Assembly: GCF_021129305.1 (NCBI RefSeq)
Contig: NZ_JAJOMB010000002.1
Coordinates: 372,001-436,000 of the forward strand
Direction: 5' to 3'
Length of the DNA stretch: 64,000 nt
Source: Kineosporia babensis
Lineage (GTDB): Bacteria; Actinomycetota; Actinomycetes; Actinomycetales; Kineosporiaceae
Of this stretch, positions 16,504-24,937 are shown in pieces (within the stretch, counting starts at the first letter, position 1; each line of letters starts with the position of its first letter). The position numbers were made by a program, and so were the translations under genes. Below the pieces are notes generated by a model. It searched no databases. It was not told where the DNA came from and worked only from the letters and a program-made list of their open reading frames with translations.

Positions 16504-18561
16504 TCAGCGGGCGGCATCGGCCGGTGCCGGGACCGCCAGCTCGGGACGCCCTTCGGACAGCCCGACCTTGTCGTGCACCTTGCGCAGCCACATCGGCGAC
16601 CACCAGTTCCACTTGCCCATCATCGCCATCAGGGTGGGTACCAGCAGCGAGCGCACCACGAACGCGTCCACCAGCACGCCCACCGCGGTGGCGATGCCGA
16701 TCTGCTGCATGAACGAGATCTCGCTGGTGCTGAACGCGCCGATCGCCACGGCCAGCAGGATGGCGGCGGCGGTGACGATGCTGCCGGTGCGGCCCAGACC
16801 GATCGCCACGGCCTCGCGCTCGGGCAGGCCGGACTCGCGGGCCTCCTTGATCCGGCCGAGCAGGAACACCCCGTAGTCGGTCGAGAGGGCGAAGACCATC
16901 GCGGCGGCGACCAGGAAGTTGGTGGGCTCCACGCCGCCGTTGGGGGTGTAGCCGAGCAGGTTCTCCAGCCGCCCGTCCTGGTAGATGAAGGTGATCGCGC
17001 CGAGCGAGACGCCCACCGTGAGCACGTTCATGATCACGGCCTTCACCGGCAGCACCACCGAGCCGGTCATCAGCCAGAGCACGAGCATGGTCAGGAGGAC
17101 GAGGGCGGTCACCGCGATCGGGAGGGTGCCGGAGATCGCCTGCTGCTGGTCGATGAAGGACGCTGCCTCTCCGGTCACCAGGGCGTCGACCCCTTGGTCG
17201 GTGGCCAGGTCGCGTACCTCTTCGACCACTCGCTGCGCGTCCGGGCCGGCCGCGTCGCCCGCCACCATCAGGTTCAGCTGCCAGACGTTCTGGCCCAGGT
17301 CGGTTGCTCCGGCGCTCTCGGCGACGCCGTTGAGAGCGCCGGCTTCGGTGGCGAAGGTCTGGACCTGGGCGGCGTTGTCGCTCTCGATCGCGACGATCAC
17401 CGCGGTGTCGTTCTCGTCTTCGAGGGCGTCGGCGACCACTCGCGAACTGAGATCAGTAGGAATGATGGACGCGTCTACCGGCGTCCAGTTGGCGCGCAGC
17501 GCGGGTGCGGCCAGGAGCAGCATCACCGCGGCCGTGGCGGTGGCGATCACTCCGGGGCGACGCATCACGGCGTGCGAGAAGTGGTACCAGCGCTGGTTGT
17601 CCTTCTGCCGCCGGGCCAGCTTGGCACCCCAGAGGCCGAACAGGGCCGGGGCGATGATCAGCGAGGCCAGGGCGGCGACCACCGCAACCGCCGCACCAGC
17701 GATGCCCATCGAGCGCAGGAAGCCCATCGGGAAGACGGCCAGCGTGGCCAGGGCCACCGCGACCGTGGCGGCCGAGTAGACCACCGTGCGCCCGGCCGTC
17801 TGCATGGTCGTGATCACCGCGGCGGCTCCGGCGCCCTGCGTGGCCAGTTCCTCGCGGTAGCGGTTGAGCAGGAACAGCGCGTAGTCCACGGCCAGGCCCA
17901 GCCCCAGGCCGATCACCAGGTTGAGCGCGAAGATGCTCAGGCCGTAGATCTGGTTGGCGCCCATCAGCACCAGGAACGTGCCGATCACGGTGGTGACCCC
18001 GATCACCAGGGGCAGGACGGCGCCCCGGCCGCCGAAGATCAGGATCGACAGCAGCACCAGGGCAGGGAAGGCCAGCAGCTCGGCGCGGGTGAGGTCCTGC
18101 TCGGTCTGCTCGCCGAGCTGCAGCTGCATCACCGCCTGGCCCCCGGCCGTCACCGCGTCGTTGTCCGCGAACGCCTCGACCACGTCGTGCGCCACCTCGG
18201 TCTCGGCGGCGTCGGCCCGCAGCATCCCGGTGACCAGGGTGCTGTCCTGCGTGACCTCGGTCATGCCCTCGATCCCGGCGAGGGTGCCGGCCACTTCCTG
18301 GGTGCTGGTCCGGGCGGTGTCCACCAGCAGAACCACTCCGGAGGCCGGGTTCAGGCCGGTCACCTCTTCGACCCGTTCCACCGCTCTGGTCGACTCGGCA
18401 TCGGGAGGCGTGAAGCCGCCCTCGGTGTCCAGGGCGCCGGCCACCGGGCCGCCGACCACCCCGGCCAGGACGACGAAAAGCAGGACGGCCAGCAGAGACC
18501 GACGTGGAGCCGCATGCAGGAGCCGGGTGAAGCGGCTCGCGAGTGACGTCTTCTGATTCAT
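16504..18561 (-). CDS. MMPL family (RND-type) membrane transporter
   Basis: 685 residues. One N-terminal membrane helix is followed by a large extracytoplasmic domain, a block of five or six helices, a second external domain and another helix block: the usual internal duplication of MMPL/SSD proteins. Each half carries the acidic fourth-helix motif, LGLAVDYALFLLNRYREEL and FALSTDYGVFLLGRIKE, expected for proton-driven export. Actinobacterial homologues export lipids or antimicrobials. It heads an operon with the downstream two-component pair, which suggests induction by membrane stress or its own substrate. A 16-bp palindrome about 90 bases upstream may be the operator. Confidence 0.9.
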   Translation of the reverse strand: MNQKTSLASRFTRLLHAAPRRSLLAVLLFVVLAGVVGGPVAGALDTEGGFTPPDAESTRAVERVEEVTGLNPASGVVLLVDTARTSTQEVAGTLAGIEGMTEVTQDSTLVTGMLRADAAETEVAHDVVEAFADNDAVTAGGQAVMQLQLGEQTEQDLTRAELLAFPALVLLSILIFGGRGAVLPLVIGVTTVIGTFLVLMGANQIYGLSIFALNLVIGLGLGLAVDYALFLLNRYREELATQGAGAAAVITTMQTAGRTVVYSAATVAVALATLAVFPMGFLRSMGIAGAAVAVVAALASLIIAPALFGLWGAKLARRQKDNQRWYHFSHAVMRRPGVIATATAAVMLLLAAPALRANWTPVDASIIPTDLSSRVVADALEDENDTAVIVAIESDNAAQVQTFATEAGALNGVAESAGATDLGQNVWQLNLMVAGDAAGPDAQRVVEEVRDLATDQGVDALVTGEAASFIDQQQAISGTLPIAVTALVLLTMLVLWLMTGSVVLPVKAVIMNVLTVGVSLGAITFIYQDGRLENLLGYTPNGGVEPTNFLVAAAMVFALSTDYGVFLLGRIKEARESGLPEREAVAIGLGRTGSIVTAAAILLAVAIGAFSTSEISFMQQIGIATAVGVLVDAFVVRSLLVPTLMAMMGKWNWWSPMWLRKVHDKVGLSEGRPELAVPAPADAAR

Positions 18562-18935
18562 GGGGCGAGCCTCGTGCGGACGACTGGCCCCTCGCGTCCG
18601 TCCCGGGAAGGCACCTACGGCGCTTTTCGGACGTCTCTACTCGCCGGGAAGTACATCCTGAGATGTAGTCGCCACGGCTCTCGCCAGCGGCTCGTGCACT
18701 GGTGAGGCACCTGGGGGAATCAGAAAATGACTGCGGGTAACGCAAATATGACCGGAGGGCAACCTGCGGGCGGGCGAGGGGACAGTCAGTCTGTGAGAGA
18801 CTTTCCCCGCTCGAGCCCTGTTCGGGTGAGAGGTCTGCCCATCCGATCGATCCTGTTGCCCCGGGGGTTCCGCTGACGACACACGACGTCGTATTCGAGC
18901 CTTACGAAGCATCGGCTCGATTCCGGCTTGCCGGC
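18562..18935. other. Divergent intergenic region between the MMPL and phosphatidylcholine synthase genes
   Basis: About 370 bases with no convincing gene. It holds the 16-bp palindrome described separately, near the MMPL side. On the other side an open frame continues upstream of the annotated synthase start, so the real start of that gene may lie 60 bases earlier. No clear terminator is expected because the genes are divergent. Confidence 0.6.
18652..18667. promoter_or_regulatory. Candidate operator TACATC-N4-GATGTA
   Basis: A perfect 6+4+6 palindrome 90 bases upstream of the MMPL start codon. Symmetric sites of this size suit the dimeric LuxR-type helix-turn-helix of the regulator encoded two genes downstream. 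It is A/T-rich against a very GC-rich background. Function is inferred from position only. Confidence 0.4.
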
Positions 18936-19646
18936 ATGGCTGTTCACGTCTACACCGCGAGCGGCACCGTTCTCGCGTTCCTGATGGTGATCGCGGCCTT
19001 CGAGGGCGACGCGATCCGCGCGCTCTGGATCAGCCTGGCCGCGCTCGTCATCGACGGCACCGACGGGATGCTCGCCCGGCGGCTGCGGGTCAAGGAGACC
19101 ATCCCGTCGTTCGACGGGGCCCGGCTCGACGACATCGTCGACTACATCACCTACGCGTTCGTGCCCGTGGTGCTGCTGTGGACCGGCGGTTACCTGCCCG
19201 AGGGCACGCTCGGCGGGGTGCTGGCGGCGCTGCCGCTGATGGCCTCGGCGTACCAGTTCTGCCGGGTCGACGCCAAGACCGACGACCACTTCTTCCTGGG
19301 CTTCCCGAGCTACTGGAACGTGGTCGCCTTCTACGTGATCATCGCGAACCTGAGCCCGACCACCACCAGCATCATCCTGACGGTCTGCTCGATCCTGGTC
19401 TTCGTGCCGATCAAGTACATCTACCCGTCGCGGACCAAGGCCTTCCGCCGGACCAACCTGGCGGCCACGGCGGCCTGGCTGGTGGCGTACGCGGTGCTGC
19501 TCACCCAGATGCCCGACCCGAGCATGCTGCTGATCTGGCTGTCCCTGCTGTACATCGCCTACTACCTCCTGAGCAGCGTGTACCTGACGCTGACGGGTAA
19601 GTCGGCGCGCCCCACAGCCCAGCCGGAGCCGGTCCAACCCGCCTGA
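18936..19646 (+). CDS. pcs: Phosphatidylcholine synthase-type CDP-alcohol phosphatidyltransferase
   Basis: 236 residues from ATG at 18936. The signature is the Pcs variant of the CDP-alcohol motif, DGx2ARx12Gx3Dx3D (DGMLARRL...FDGARLDDIVD), rather than the common x8 form. About seven or eight membrane helices. Pcs condenses CDP-diacylglycerol with choline to phosphatidylcholine in the inner membrane. Family members normally begin about 15-25 residues before the VHxxTASG block, but here only three residues precede it; the frame continues upstream (…FEPYEASARFRLAG…) to a CTG at 18873, so the start is uncertain and may be a rare codon. Monocistronic; a strong terminator follows. Confidence 0.82.
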   Translation: MAVHVYTASGTVLAFLMVIAAFEGDAIRALWISLAALVIDGTDGMLARRLRVKETIPSFDGARLDDIVDYITYAFVPVVLLWTGGYLPEGTLGGVLAALPLMASAYQFCRVDAKTDDHFFLGFPSYWNVVAFYVIIANLSPTTTSIILTVCSILVFVPIKYIYPSRTKAFRRTNLAATAAWLVAYAVLLTQMPDPSMLLIWLSLLYIAYYLLSSVYLTLTGKSARPTAQPEPVQPA

Positions 19647-19666
19647 TCCCAACATCTCCGCCACCA

Positions 19667-19695
19667 GCGCCCCGTCCTTCCCCCGGACGGGGCGC
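19667..19695 (+). terminator. Strong hairpin terminator after pcs
   Basis: Perfect 11-bp inverted repeat GCGCCCCGTCC / GGACGGGGCGC with a 7-base loop, 20 bases after the pcs stop. It can serve both convergent genes. Confidence 0.8.
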
Positions 19696-19701
19696 AGCCA
19701 T

Positions 19702-19779
19702 TCCCAGCCCTGGTCGCATTTCCCAGCTCTGGTCGCAGTAGTTGCACCAAAATGCTGCGGCTACTGCGACCAGAGCTGG
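19702..19779. repeat. Compound repeat: 19-bp inverted repeat plus a direct repeat
   Basis: CCAGCTCTGGTCGCAGTAG (19723-19741) pairs perfectly with 19761-19779 around a 19-base loop. Its left arm is also directly repeated, with one mismatch, 19 bases upstream (TCCCAGCCCTGGTCGCA at 19702 and TCCCAGCTCTGGTCGCA at 19721). The element lies between two convergent genes just before the stop of the lectin gene at 19790. It could terminate that minus-strand gene, but the long stem plus direct repeat resembles a REP-like intergenic element. Confidence 0.7.
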
Positions 19780-19789
19780 TGAAGCTGAG

Positions 19790-20599
19790 CTAGAGGAGGG
19801 TCCAGATCTGGTTGGGGGTGGAGCTGCAGGTGCTCAGCTGGGTCATCTGGCCGTTGCCCGGGTTGTCGGGGGCGACGTCCAGGCACAGGTCGCTCTTGGC
19901 GTGGATGATCTGCATCCCGCCGCTGACCGACTTCTTCCGGAACATCAGATTGTCCGCGTCGCCGACCACGCACTGGTAGGTCAGCACCGCCTCGCCCGGG
20001 TTCGCGCCCTCGTTGCCGTAGACGTCCAGGCACTGCTTCGCCCGCACGTTGCGCAGCAGGAACTCGCTGCCGAACTGCAGCTTCTCGTACTCGTGGTTGT
20101 CGTCCTCGCCGTTCAGCGCGGGCGAGTGGCACTCCCACAGCTGGACCTGGGTGCCGGGCTCGGCCCCCTCGTAGAACGGCAGGTCCAGGCACATCCCGGT
20201 GCCCTCGTTGCGGACCAGGAACGGCCCGGTGATCACCGGCCCGGCCTTCTGCTTCTTGACCTTGGCCGAGGTGGCGGTCTGCGACGGCTCGGCCTTGGCC
20301 TTCTCGGTAACTGTGGACGTCTCGGGCTGGGACGTCGCCCGGGTCGCCTTGGTCTTCTCGGAGATCGGGGTGGCGGTGATGGCCGGGGTGGTGGGGGCGA
20401 GGTCGGTCGGGGTGGGGAGTGGCAGAACGCTGCCGGCCGGGGCAGCCGTACGTTGAGCGGGGCGGTCGTCGGAGTCGTCCACGTTCAGTGCCAGCGCGGT
20501 CAGCGTCCCGGCCCCGACCACCGTGGCCAGGCCCAGCCCGATCAGCAGGGGGCCGCGCCGATGGCCGGGTGGGGAGACGATCGCCTTCAGCACACGCAT
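19790..20599 (-). CDS. Membrane-anchored ricin B-type lectin domain protein
   Basis: 269 residues. A short basic cytoplasmic N-terminus is followed by a membrane segment at about 17-38, a Thr/Pro/Lys-rich stalk to about 125 and a C-terminal beta-trefoil with MCLDL, QCLDV and LCLDV strands. The third lobe has a true QxW (NQIWTLL). The architecture matches the lectins at 11672, 12631 and 53094, but the N-terminal WNKSMVGG block is missing and the anchor is diverged. It is a single gene, divergent from the transporter at 20765. Display outside the cell and sugar binding are family-based inference. Confidence 0.85.
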   Translation of the reverse strand: MRVLKAIVSPPGHRRGPLLIGLGLATVVGAGTLTALALNVDDSDDRPAQRTAAPAGSVLPLPTPTDLAPTTPAITATPISEKTKATRATSQPETSTVTEKAKAEPSQTATSAKVKKQKAGPVITGPFLVRNEGTGMCLDLPFYEGAEPGTQVQLWECHSPALNGEDDNHEYEKLQFGSEFLLRNVRAKQCLDVYGNEGANPGEAVLTYQCVVGDADNLMFRKKSVSGGMQIIHAKSDLCLDVAPDNPGNGQMTQLSTCSSTPNQIWTLL

Positions 20600-20764
20600 C
20601 GGTACACCTCGTACAGCAGTTAACGGTCAATCTGACAAATCAGGCCAAAGTGTGCCAGCTGCCGAGCGTCGTTCGACCCTGGATACAGACCTGTCTTGAG
20701 GTACTCCAGACGCAGCGCGGCGCCCCCTGTGAGCCTTGACAGCCAGACCTGGGAAGATGACTCT

Positions 20765-21619
20765 GTGCTGCTCGGACTTGGCTCGGCCCTGGTCGCTGCT
20801 GTCATGTACGGCGTGGCCTCGATCATGCAGGCCAGGGCCTCGCGGGAGATCCCGGAAGGGAACCTGACCCCGCGCACGGTGATCGACCTGCTGCGTCGGC
20901 CGCTGCTGCTGGCCTCGATCGTGCTGCTGGTGCTCGGCTACGTGTTCCATCTGGTCGCGGTGCGTCAGGTGCCGCTGTTCCTGGCCCAGACCGGGATCGC
21001 GGTCAGCCTGGTGGTCACCGCCCTGCTGGCCGTGCGCTACTTCGGCGACCACCTCAGCCGGCTGGAATGGGGCGCCATCGTGGCCGTGGTCGGTGGCCTG
21101 GTGCTGCTGTCCTCGGCGGCCGGGGAGACAGGCACCGAGCGAGGTACTCCCACCCTGACCCGTTCCCTGTTCGTGGTGCTGGCCCTGGTGGTGCTGGTCG
21201 CCTTCTTCGCCACCCGGTTCGAGGGGGCGCTCGCCGCCGCCGTGCTCGGCCTGGCCGGGGGGATGGGCTACGCCATCGTGGCGATCGCCTCCCGCCTGCT
21301 GCACGACTTCGTCCTGGGCGACCTGCTCACCTCGGGTGTCACGTACGTACTGGTGCTGTCCGGGGTGCTGGCGTTCTTCGTCTACTCCCTGGCGCTGCAG
21401 CGGGGCTCGGTCACTGCGGCCACCACCTCGCTGATCACCACCCAGACCATCGCCCCGACCATCGCGGGCGTGGCCTTCCTGGGCGATGAGGTGCGGGACG
21501 GCTACTGGCCGATCTTCATCCTCGGCTTCGTCCTGACCGCGGTCGCCGCGGCCGTTCTGGTCCGGTTCGAGGGGGTTCAGGACCCGGTGCGCGGAATCGA
21601 CGAACCGGCCCCGAACTGA
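20765..21619 (+). CDS. DMT-superfamily (EamA-like) transporter
   Basis: About 284 residues from GTG at 20765, chosen because GGGAAG lies 8 bases before it and because the protein then begins in the first membrane helix; upstream TTG starts lack such a site. Nine or ten hydrophobic helices are arranged as two half-repeats, typical of drug/metabolite or magnesium-type exporters of the DMT superfamily. The substrate is not predictable. It is divergent from the lectin gene. A small membrane ORF follows after 60 bases. Confidence 0.8.
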   Translation: MLLGLGSALVAAVMYGVASIMQARASREIPEGNLTPRTVIDLLRRPLLLASIVLLVLGYVFHLVAVRQVPLFLAQTGIAVSLVVTALLAVRYFGDHLSRLEWGAIVAVVGGLVLLSSAAGETGTERGTPTLTRSLFVVLALVVLVAFFATRFEGALAAAVLGLAGGMGYAIVAIASRLLHDFVLGDLLTSGVTYVLVLSGVLAFFVYSLALQRGSVTAATTSLITTQTIAPTIAGVAFLGDEVRDGYWPIFILGFVLTAVAAAVLVRFEGVQDPVRGIDEPAPN

Positions 21620-21679
21620 CGTTTCACCTGCGTTCATCACGGTGTGATACCTCTAGGGCTCCTTCTGGAGGGAGCACCG

Positions 21680-21844
21680 ATGATCGTCTGGGTACTGGTG
21701 GGATTCGCGCTGGGGTTCGCTGCGCTCAAGGCGATCCGTACGCTTCAGGCACACCGTGAGCGGCTCACCGCCGCGCGGCAGGAGAACCAGGGCAGTGTGA
21801 CGTCGGGCCCGGCCGGGCCGTCGAGGACCTCCGCCTCGCTCTGA
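21680..21844 (+). CDS. Small single-pass membrane protein
   Basis: 54 residues from ATG at 21680, preceded by a clear GGAGGGAG site. One hydrophobic helix (MIVWVLVGFALGFAALKAI) is followed by a basic, polar tail. A hairpin follows the stop. The good ribosome-binding site and terminator support a real gene. The function is unknown. Confidence 0.6.
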   Translation: MIVWVLVGFALGFAALKAIRTLQAHRERLTAARQENQGSVTSGPAGPSRTSASL

Positions 21845-21864
21845 GTTGCGATCCAAACGCCTTG

Positions 21865-21893
21865 GGCCACGACCTCATCCAGAGGTCGCGGCC
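21865..21893 (+). terminator. Hairpin after the small membrane protein gene
   Basis: GGCCACGACCTC pairs with GAGGTCGCGGCC (one mismatch) around a 5-base loop, 20 bases past the stop codon. The rest of the gap up to 22016 shows nothing notable. Confidence 0.65.
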
Positions 21894-22015
21894 TTCGCCG
21901 TTTGCGGATCGTGCTGGGGGACGGCGGCCGCTGCGACTTCAGCCGGACACGGGCGGAAAACGAATGAGACTTTTGCCCGACGTCTCCTGATCGGGGGTGA
22001 GATTGGCTGATCCAC

Positions 22016-23137
22016 ATGAGCCAGACCGCCCCCGAGCGCACCTACAGCGGCCCCACGCCGGTCGCTGAACGATCCCTCGCCCCCGACCTCGCCCGCGGCG
22101 TGATGCTTCTGCTGATCGCCCTGGCCAACACCCACACCTTCCTGCGGGGCGGGCCGGTGCCCGACATGGCCCTGCTCGACCGGGCAGTGAACTGGGCCAC
22201 CACCACGTTCGTGGACCAGCGGGCCTACCCGATGTTCGCCCTGCTCTTCGGCTACGGCGTGGCCCGGATCGTGGCGCGACAGAGCGGCACCCGCAAGCAG
22301 ACCCGCAAACTCCTGCGCCGGCGCAGCCTGCTGCTGATCGGGATCGGCGTCCTGCACCTGGTGCTGCTCTTCGGCGGCGATGTGCTGTCCATGTACGGCG
22401 CGCTGCTGTTCCTCGGCCTGTGGGCGGTGCACTGGAAAGATCGCACCCTGCTCCTGGTGGCCGTCCTGAGCCTGGCGATCACCACCGCGATGAACGCCGC
22501 CGCGGCCGGTGATCTGACGGCCAACCAGCAGTCCCTCTCACCCGACTTCACCACCCAGATCGCCGATCGGCTCCCGGACGCTCTGGGCGCCGTGATGGTG
22601 GGCTGGGTCATGGTGGTCAGCCCGTACCTGGTCGGGCTCTGGGCCGGCCGCCGCCGGGTGCTGGAGTTCCCGGCCGAGCACCAGCGCCTGCTCACGGTGA
22701 CCGCGGTGGTGGGAATCGCCGCGGCAGTGCTCGGCGCGCAGCCGAAGGCCCTGCACCTGGTGCTCGAGTCCACCCCGACCTCGGCCTTTGCAGAGGGGAT
22801 GCACCACGTCACCGGCGTGATCGGCGGCTACGGCTACGCGGCGCTGATCGCCCTGGTCGCACTGCGGCTGAGCGCCCAGCAGCCCGGCCGGATCACCCAG
22901 GCCCTCGCGGCCACCGGACAGCGCTCGATGACCTGCTACCTGGCCCAGTCCCCGGTGTGGTTCATCGTTTTCACGCCGTACCTGCTCGACCTGTCCGGCG
23001 AACTCTCGCTCACCGCAACGGCTGCGCTGGCCATCGCCACCTGGCTGGCCACCGTGCTGATGGCCGACCGGATGCGCGCGGCCGGCTACCGGGGGCCGTT
23101 CGAGGCGCTGACCCGGCGGCTCACGTACCGTCGGTGA
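22016..23137 (+). CDS. DUF418-family membrane protein
   Basis: 373 residues with about eight membrane helices. The N-terminal RSLAPDLARGVMLLLIALAN block and the C-terminal GQRSMTCYLAQS...F region are characteristic of DUF418 (YeiB-like) proteins, which resemble membrane acyltransferases, though no reaction is established. Monocistronic. Its last 17 bases overlap the end of the convergent kinase gene. Confidence 0.8.
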   Translation: MSQTAPERTYSGPTPVAERSLAPDLARGVMLLLIALANTHTFLRGGPVPDMALLDRAVNWATTTFVDQRAYPMFALLFGYGVARIVARQSGTRKQTRKLLRRRSLLLIGIGVLHLVLLFGGDVLSMYGALLFLGLWAVHWKDRTLLLVAVLSLAITTAMNAAAAGDLTANQQSLSPDFTTQIADRLPDALGAVMVGWVMVVSPYLVGLWAGRRRVLEFPAEHQRLLTVTAVVGIAAAVLGAQPKALHLVLESTPTSAFAEGMHHVTGVIGGYGYAALIALVALRLSAQQPGRITQALAATGQRSMTCYLAQSPVWFIVFTPYLLDLSGELSLTATAALAIATWLATVLMADRMRAAGYRGPFEALTRRLTYRR

Positions 23138-24713
23138 TCTGCAGCTGGGTCCTCATCTCGACCTTCTGCTTGCTCACCAGAACATCGTCGCGGAAGCAGA
23201 ACTCGTAGTTGACCTCGGTGCTCAGGGTCAGCGGGGTGTCCTCGGCGCCTCCCGTGTAGATCCGGCAGACCTGGCCGTCGGCCCGAGTCTCGGTGGACAG
23301 CGGTTGGGGCAGCAGCAGTTTCAGGCGCTGGAAGTCGTCACCGGTCTCGGCGAAGTTGTACACGCCCTGGTCGGTCGAGTCCAGGGTCTCGATCTCGGTG
23401 ATCGCGCCGATCAGGGCGGCCAGCGCGATCGCCGTGGTCAGCACGATCCCTACGGCGCCCAGCCGCTGCCAGCGACTGGTCCTGCGGATCCGGTGCTGGA
23501 AGTCGCTGGGCGGCAGGGTGACCGGCTCGGGCACCTCGGCCTCGTAGGGGAGTACCCCGCCGAGCCGGAAATCCCCGTCCTCCAGCGAGCCGGAGGACAG
23601 CACGCCACCAGCCAGCCGGACCCGTTCGGCCAGCCCGTGCAGACCCTGGCCGGTGCTCTGCCCCTGATAAGGCAGCCCCGGCCGGTTGCGCACGCTGACG
23701 TGCACGGCGTCCTCGGTGTAGTGCACCTCGACCCGGATCGGCGCCCCCCGAGCGTGTTTCAGCGCATTCGTGATGCCCTCCTGCACCACCCGGTAGGCAG
23801 CGTGCTCGGCCAGGATCGGCAGCGGCCGGGGATCACCGGAGCGGACCAGCTCGATCTCGGTGCCGGTCTGCCGGGCCGCGGCGATCGTCGGTTCCACCTC
23901 GTCCAGCGACCGGCCGGCCTCGGCCGGGCCGTCCTGATGCAGCACCTTGAGGATCTGCCGGAGTTCGCCCATCGCCTGGGCCGAGGTGTCGCGCAGCAGC
24001 CCGACCGCCTGGGCGCGGGCCTTTTCGGTACTCGGGGACGGGGTGGCCGCCTGAGCGAGGCCGCCCGCGTACAGCGAGATCAGGGTGAGCCGGTGGCCCA
24101 GCGAGTCGTGCAACTCGGCCGCGATCCGGGTGCGCTCACGAGCCTGGGCCTGGCCGGCCACCACCTGTTGTTGTTCGTGCAGCTCGATGTTGCGCTGGTT
24201 CATCGACATCACCAGCAGCCGGCGCTGGGCCAGCACGGCGGCCAGGGTTCCCGGCAGCACTCCGGCCACCAGGAAGTACATCAGGCCGGCGAGGGCGTTG
24301 AAGGTGGCAGACCCGTCCTCACCCAGATGAGCCCCGACCATGCAGGCCACTGCGGTGAAGCCGAAGCCGAGGAGGACAGCTGACCGGCGGATCTGCCGGT
24401 AGCGGTAGCCGACGGCGAAGGACACCACGAACAGGGCGAGGCCGGCCCCGGTGAACTCGGTCAGCGCGGCCAGCAGCAGCGCGGTGATCGGCCGGGACCG
24501 GCGCAGTGGAACAGCAGCCAGGGTGAGCAGGCTGACGGTGACCGTCAGCGCGATTCGGGGGCCCGGCGGGAGGTCGAACCAGGTGTCGGCGGCCATGAAC
24601 GCGGTAATTCCGGCGAGACCGGCGGCCAGAGCTGCTTCGTAGGCGATCCGGCGGCGCTTCGCCCCGCGGATCGCGAGCCACCAGTTCGAAGCGGGGCGGG
24701 ATATCGATGTCAT
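23121..24713 (-). CDS. Orphan sensor histidine kinase with extra C-terminal membrane-anchored domain
   Basis: 530 residues. Five or so N-terminal membrane helices (25-165) precede the HisKA_3 helix with H202 (AAELHDSLGHRLTL) and the HATPase domain (RVVQEGITNALKHA, GQGLHGLAERVRLAGG). Unusually, the kinase core is followed by another hydrophobic helix at about 418-440 and a ~90-residue region with two Cys (VCRIYTG, YEFCFRDD) that would lie outside the cell. No response regulator is adjacent. The extra domain may sense an external signal. A kinase by sequence; its partner is unknown. Confidence 0.85.
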   Translation of the reverse strand: MTSISRPASNWWLAIRGAKRRRIAYEAALAAGLAGITAFMAADTWFDLPPGPRIALTVTVSLLTLAAVPLRRSRPITALLLAALTEFTGAGLALFVVSFAVGYRYRQIRRSAVLLGFGFTAVACMVGAHLGEDGSATFNALAGLMYFLVAGVLPGTLAAVLAQRRLLVMSMNQRNIELHEQQQVVAGQAQARERTRIAAELHDSLGHRLTLISLYAGGLAQAATPSPSTEKARAQAVGLLRDTSAQAMGELRQILKVLHQDGPAEAGRSLDEVEPTIAAARQTGTEIELVRSGDPRPLPILAEHAAYRVVQEGITNALKHARGAPIRVEVHYTEDAVHVSVRNRPGLPYQGQSTGQGLHGLAERVRLAGGVLSSGSLEDGDFRLGGVLPYEAEVPEPVTLPPSDFQHRIRRTSRWQRLGAVGIVLTTAIALAALIGAITEIETLDSTDQGVYNFAETGDDFQRLKLLLPQPLSTETRADGQVCRIYTGGAEDTPLTLSTEVNYEFCFRDDVLVSKQKVEMRTQLQITDGT

Positions 24714-24881
24714 CGGTCGACGAGCCTAGAGCCGTTCAGCGGCTAAAGGGGCCATTGATCACGATGTGGTTCGTCCGGGCTGGATGCACCCAACGGCGTA
24801 CCGGTCACCCTTTGGTCTGATCAGCGTCTCTGCTACCTCTGGCGGACGATCGGCGGCGCTGATCCGAATAGCTTTTTACCT

Positions 24882-24902
24882 GTCGGGAAGCGCATTCCCG
24901 AC
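24882..24902 (+). promoter_or_regulatory. Inverted repeat GTCGGGAA-N5-TTCCCGAC upstream of the tandem unknown genes
   Basis: A perfect 8-bp inverted repeat with a 5-base spacer, 36 bases before the first start codon and next to an A/T-rich stretch (GCTTTTTACC) that could be a -10 region. It could be an operator or a 5'-leader hairpin. The second gene of the pair lacks it, in line with one shared promoter. Confidence 0.4.
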
Positions 24903-24937
24903 CAGCCGAAAGACTTCGAGAGACAAGGAAAACCACC

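Noticed and set aside
16492-18546. 684-codon frame opposite the MMPL gene
   Set aside because: The sense strand encodes an unmistakable MMPL protein; the antisense product is His/Gly/Gln-rich without domains.
18727-18876. 49-codon frame ending at the CTG proposed as an alternative pcs start
   Set aside because: Arg/Gly-rich with no recognisable signal or ribosome-binding site; the CTGA overlap is probably coincidental.
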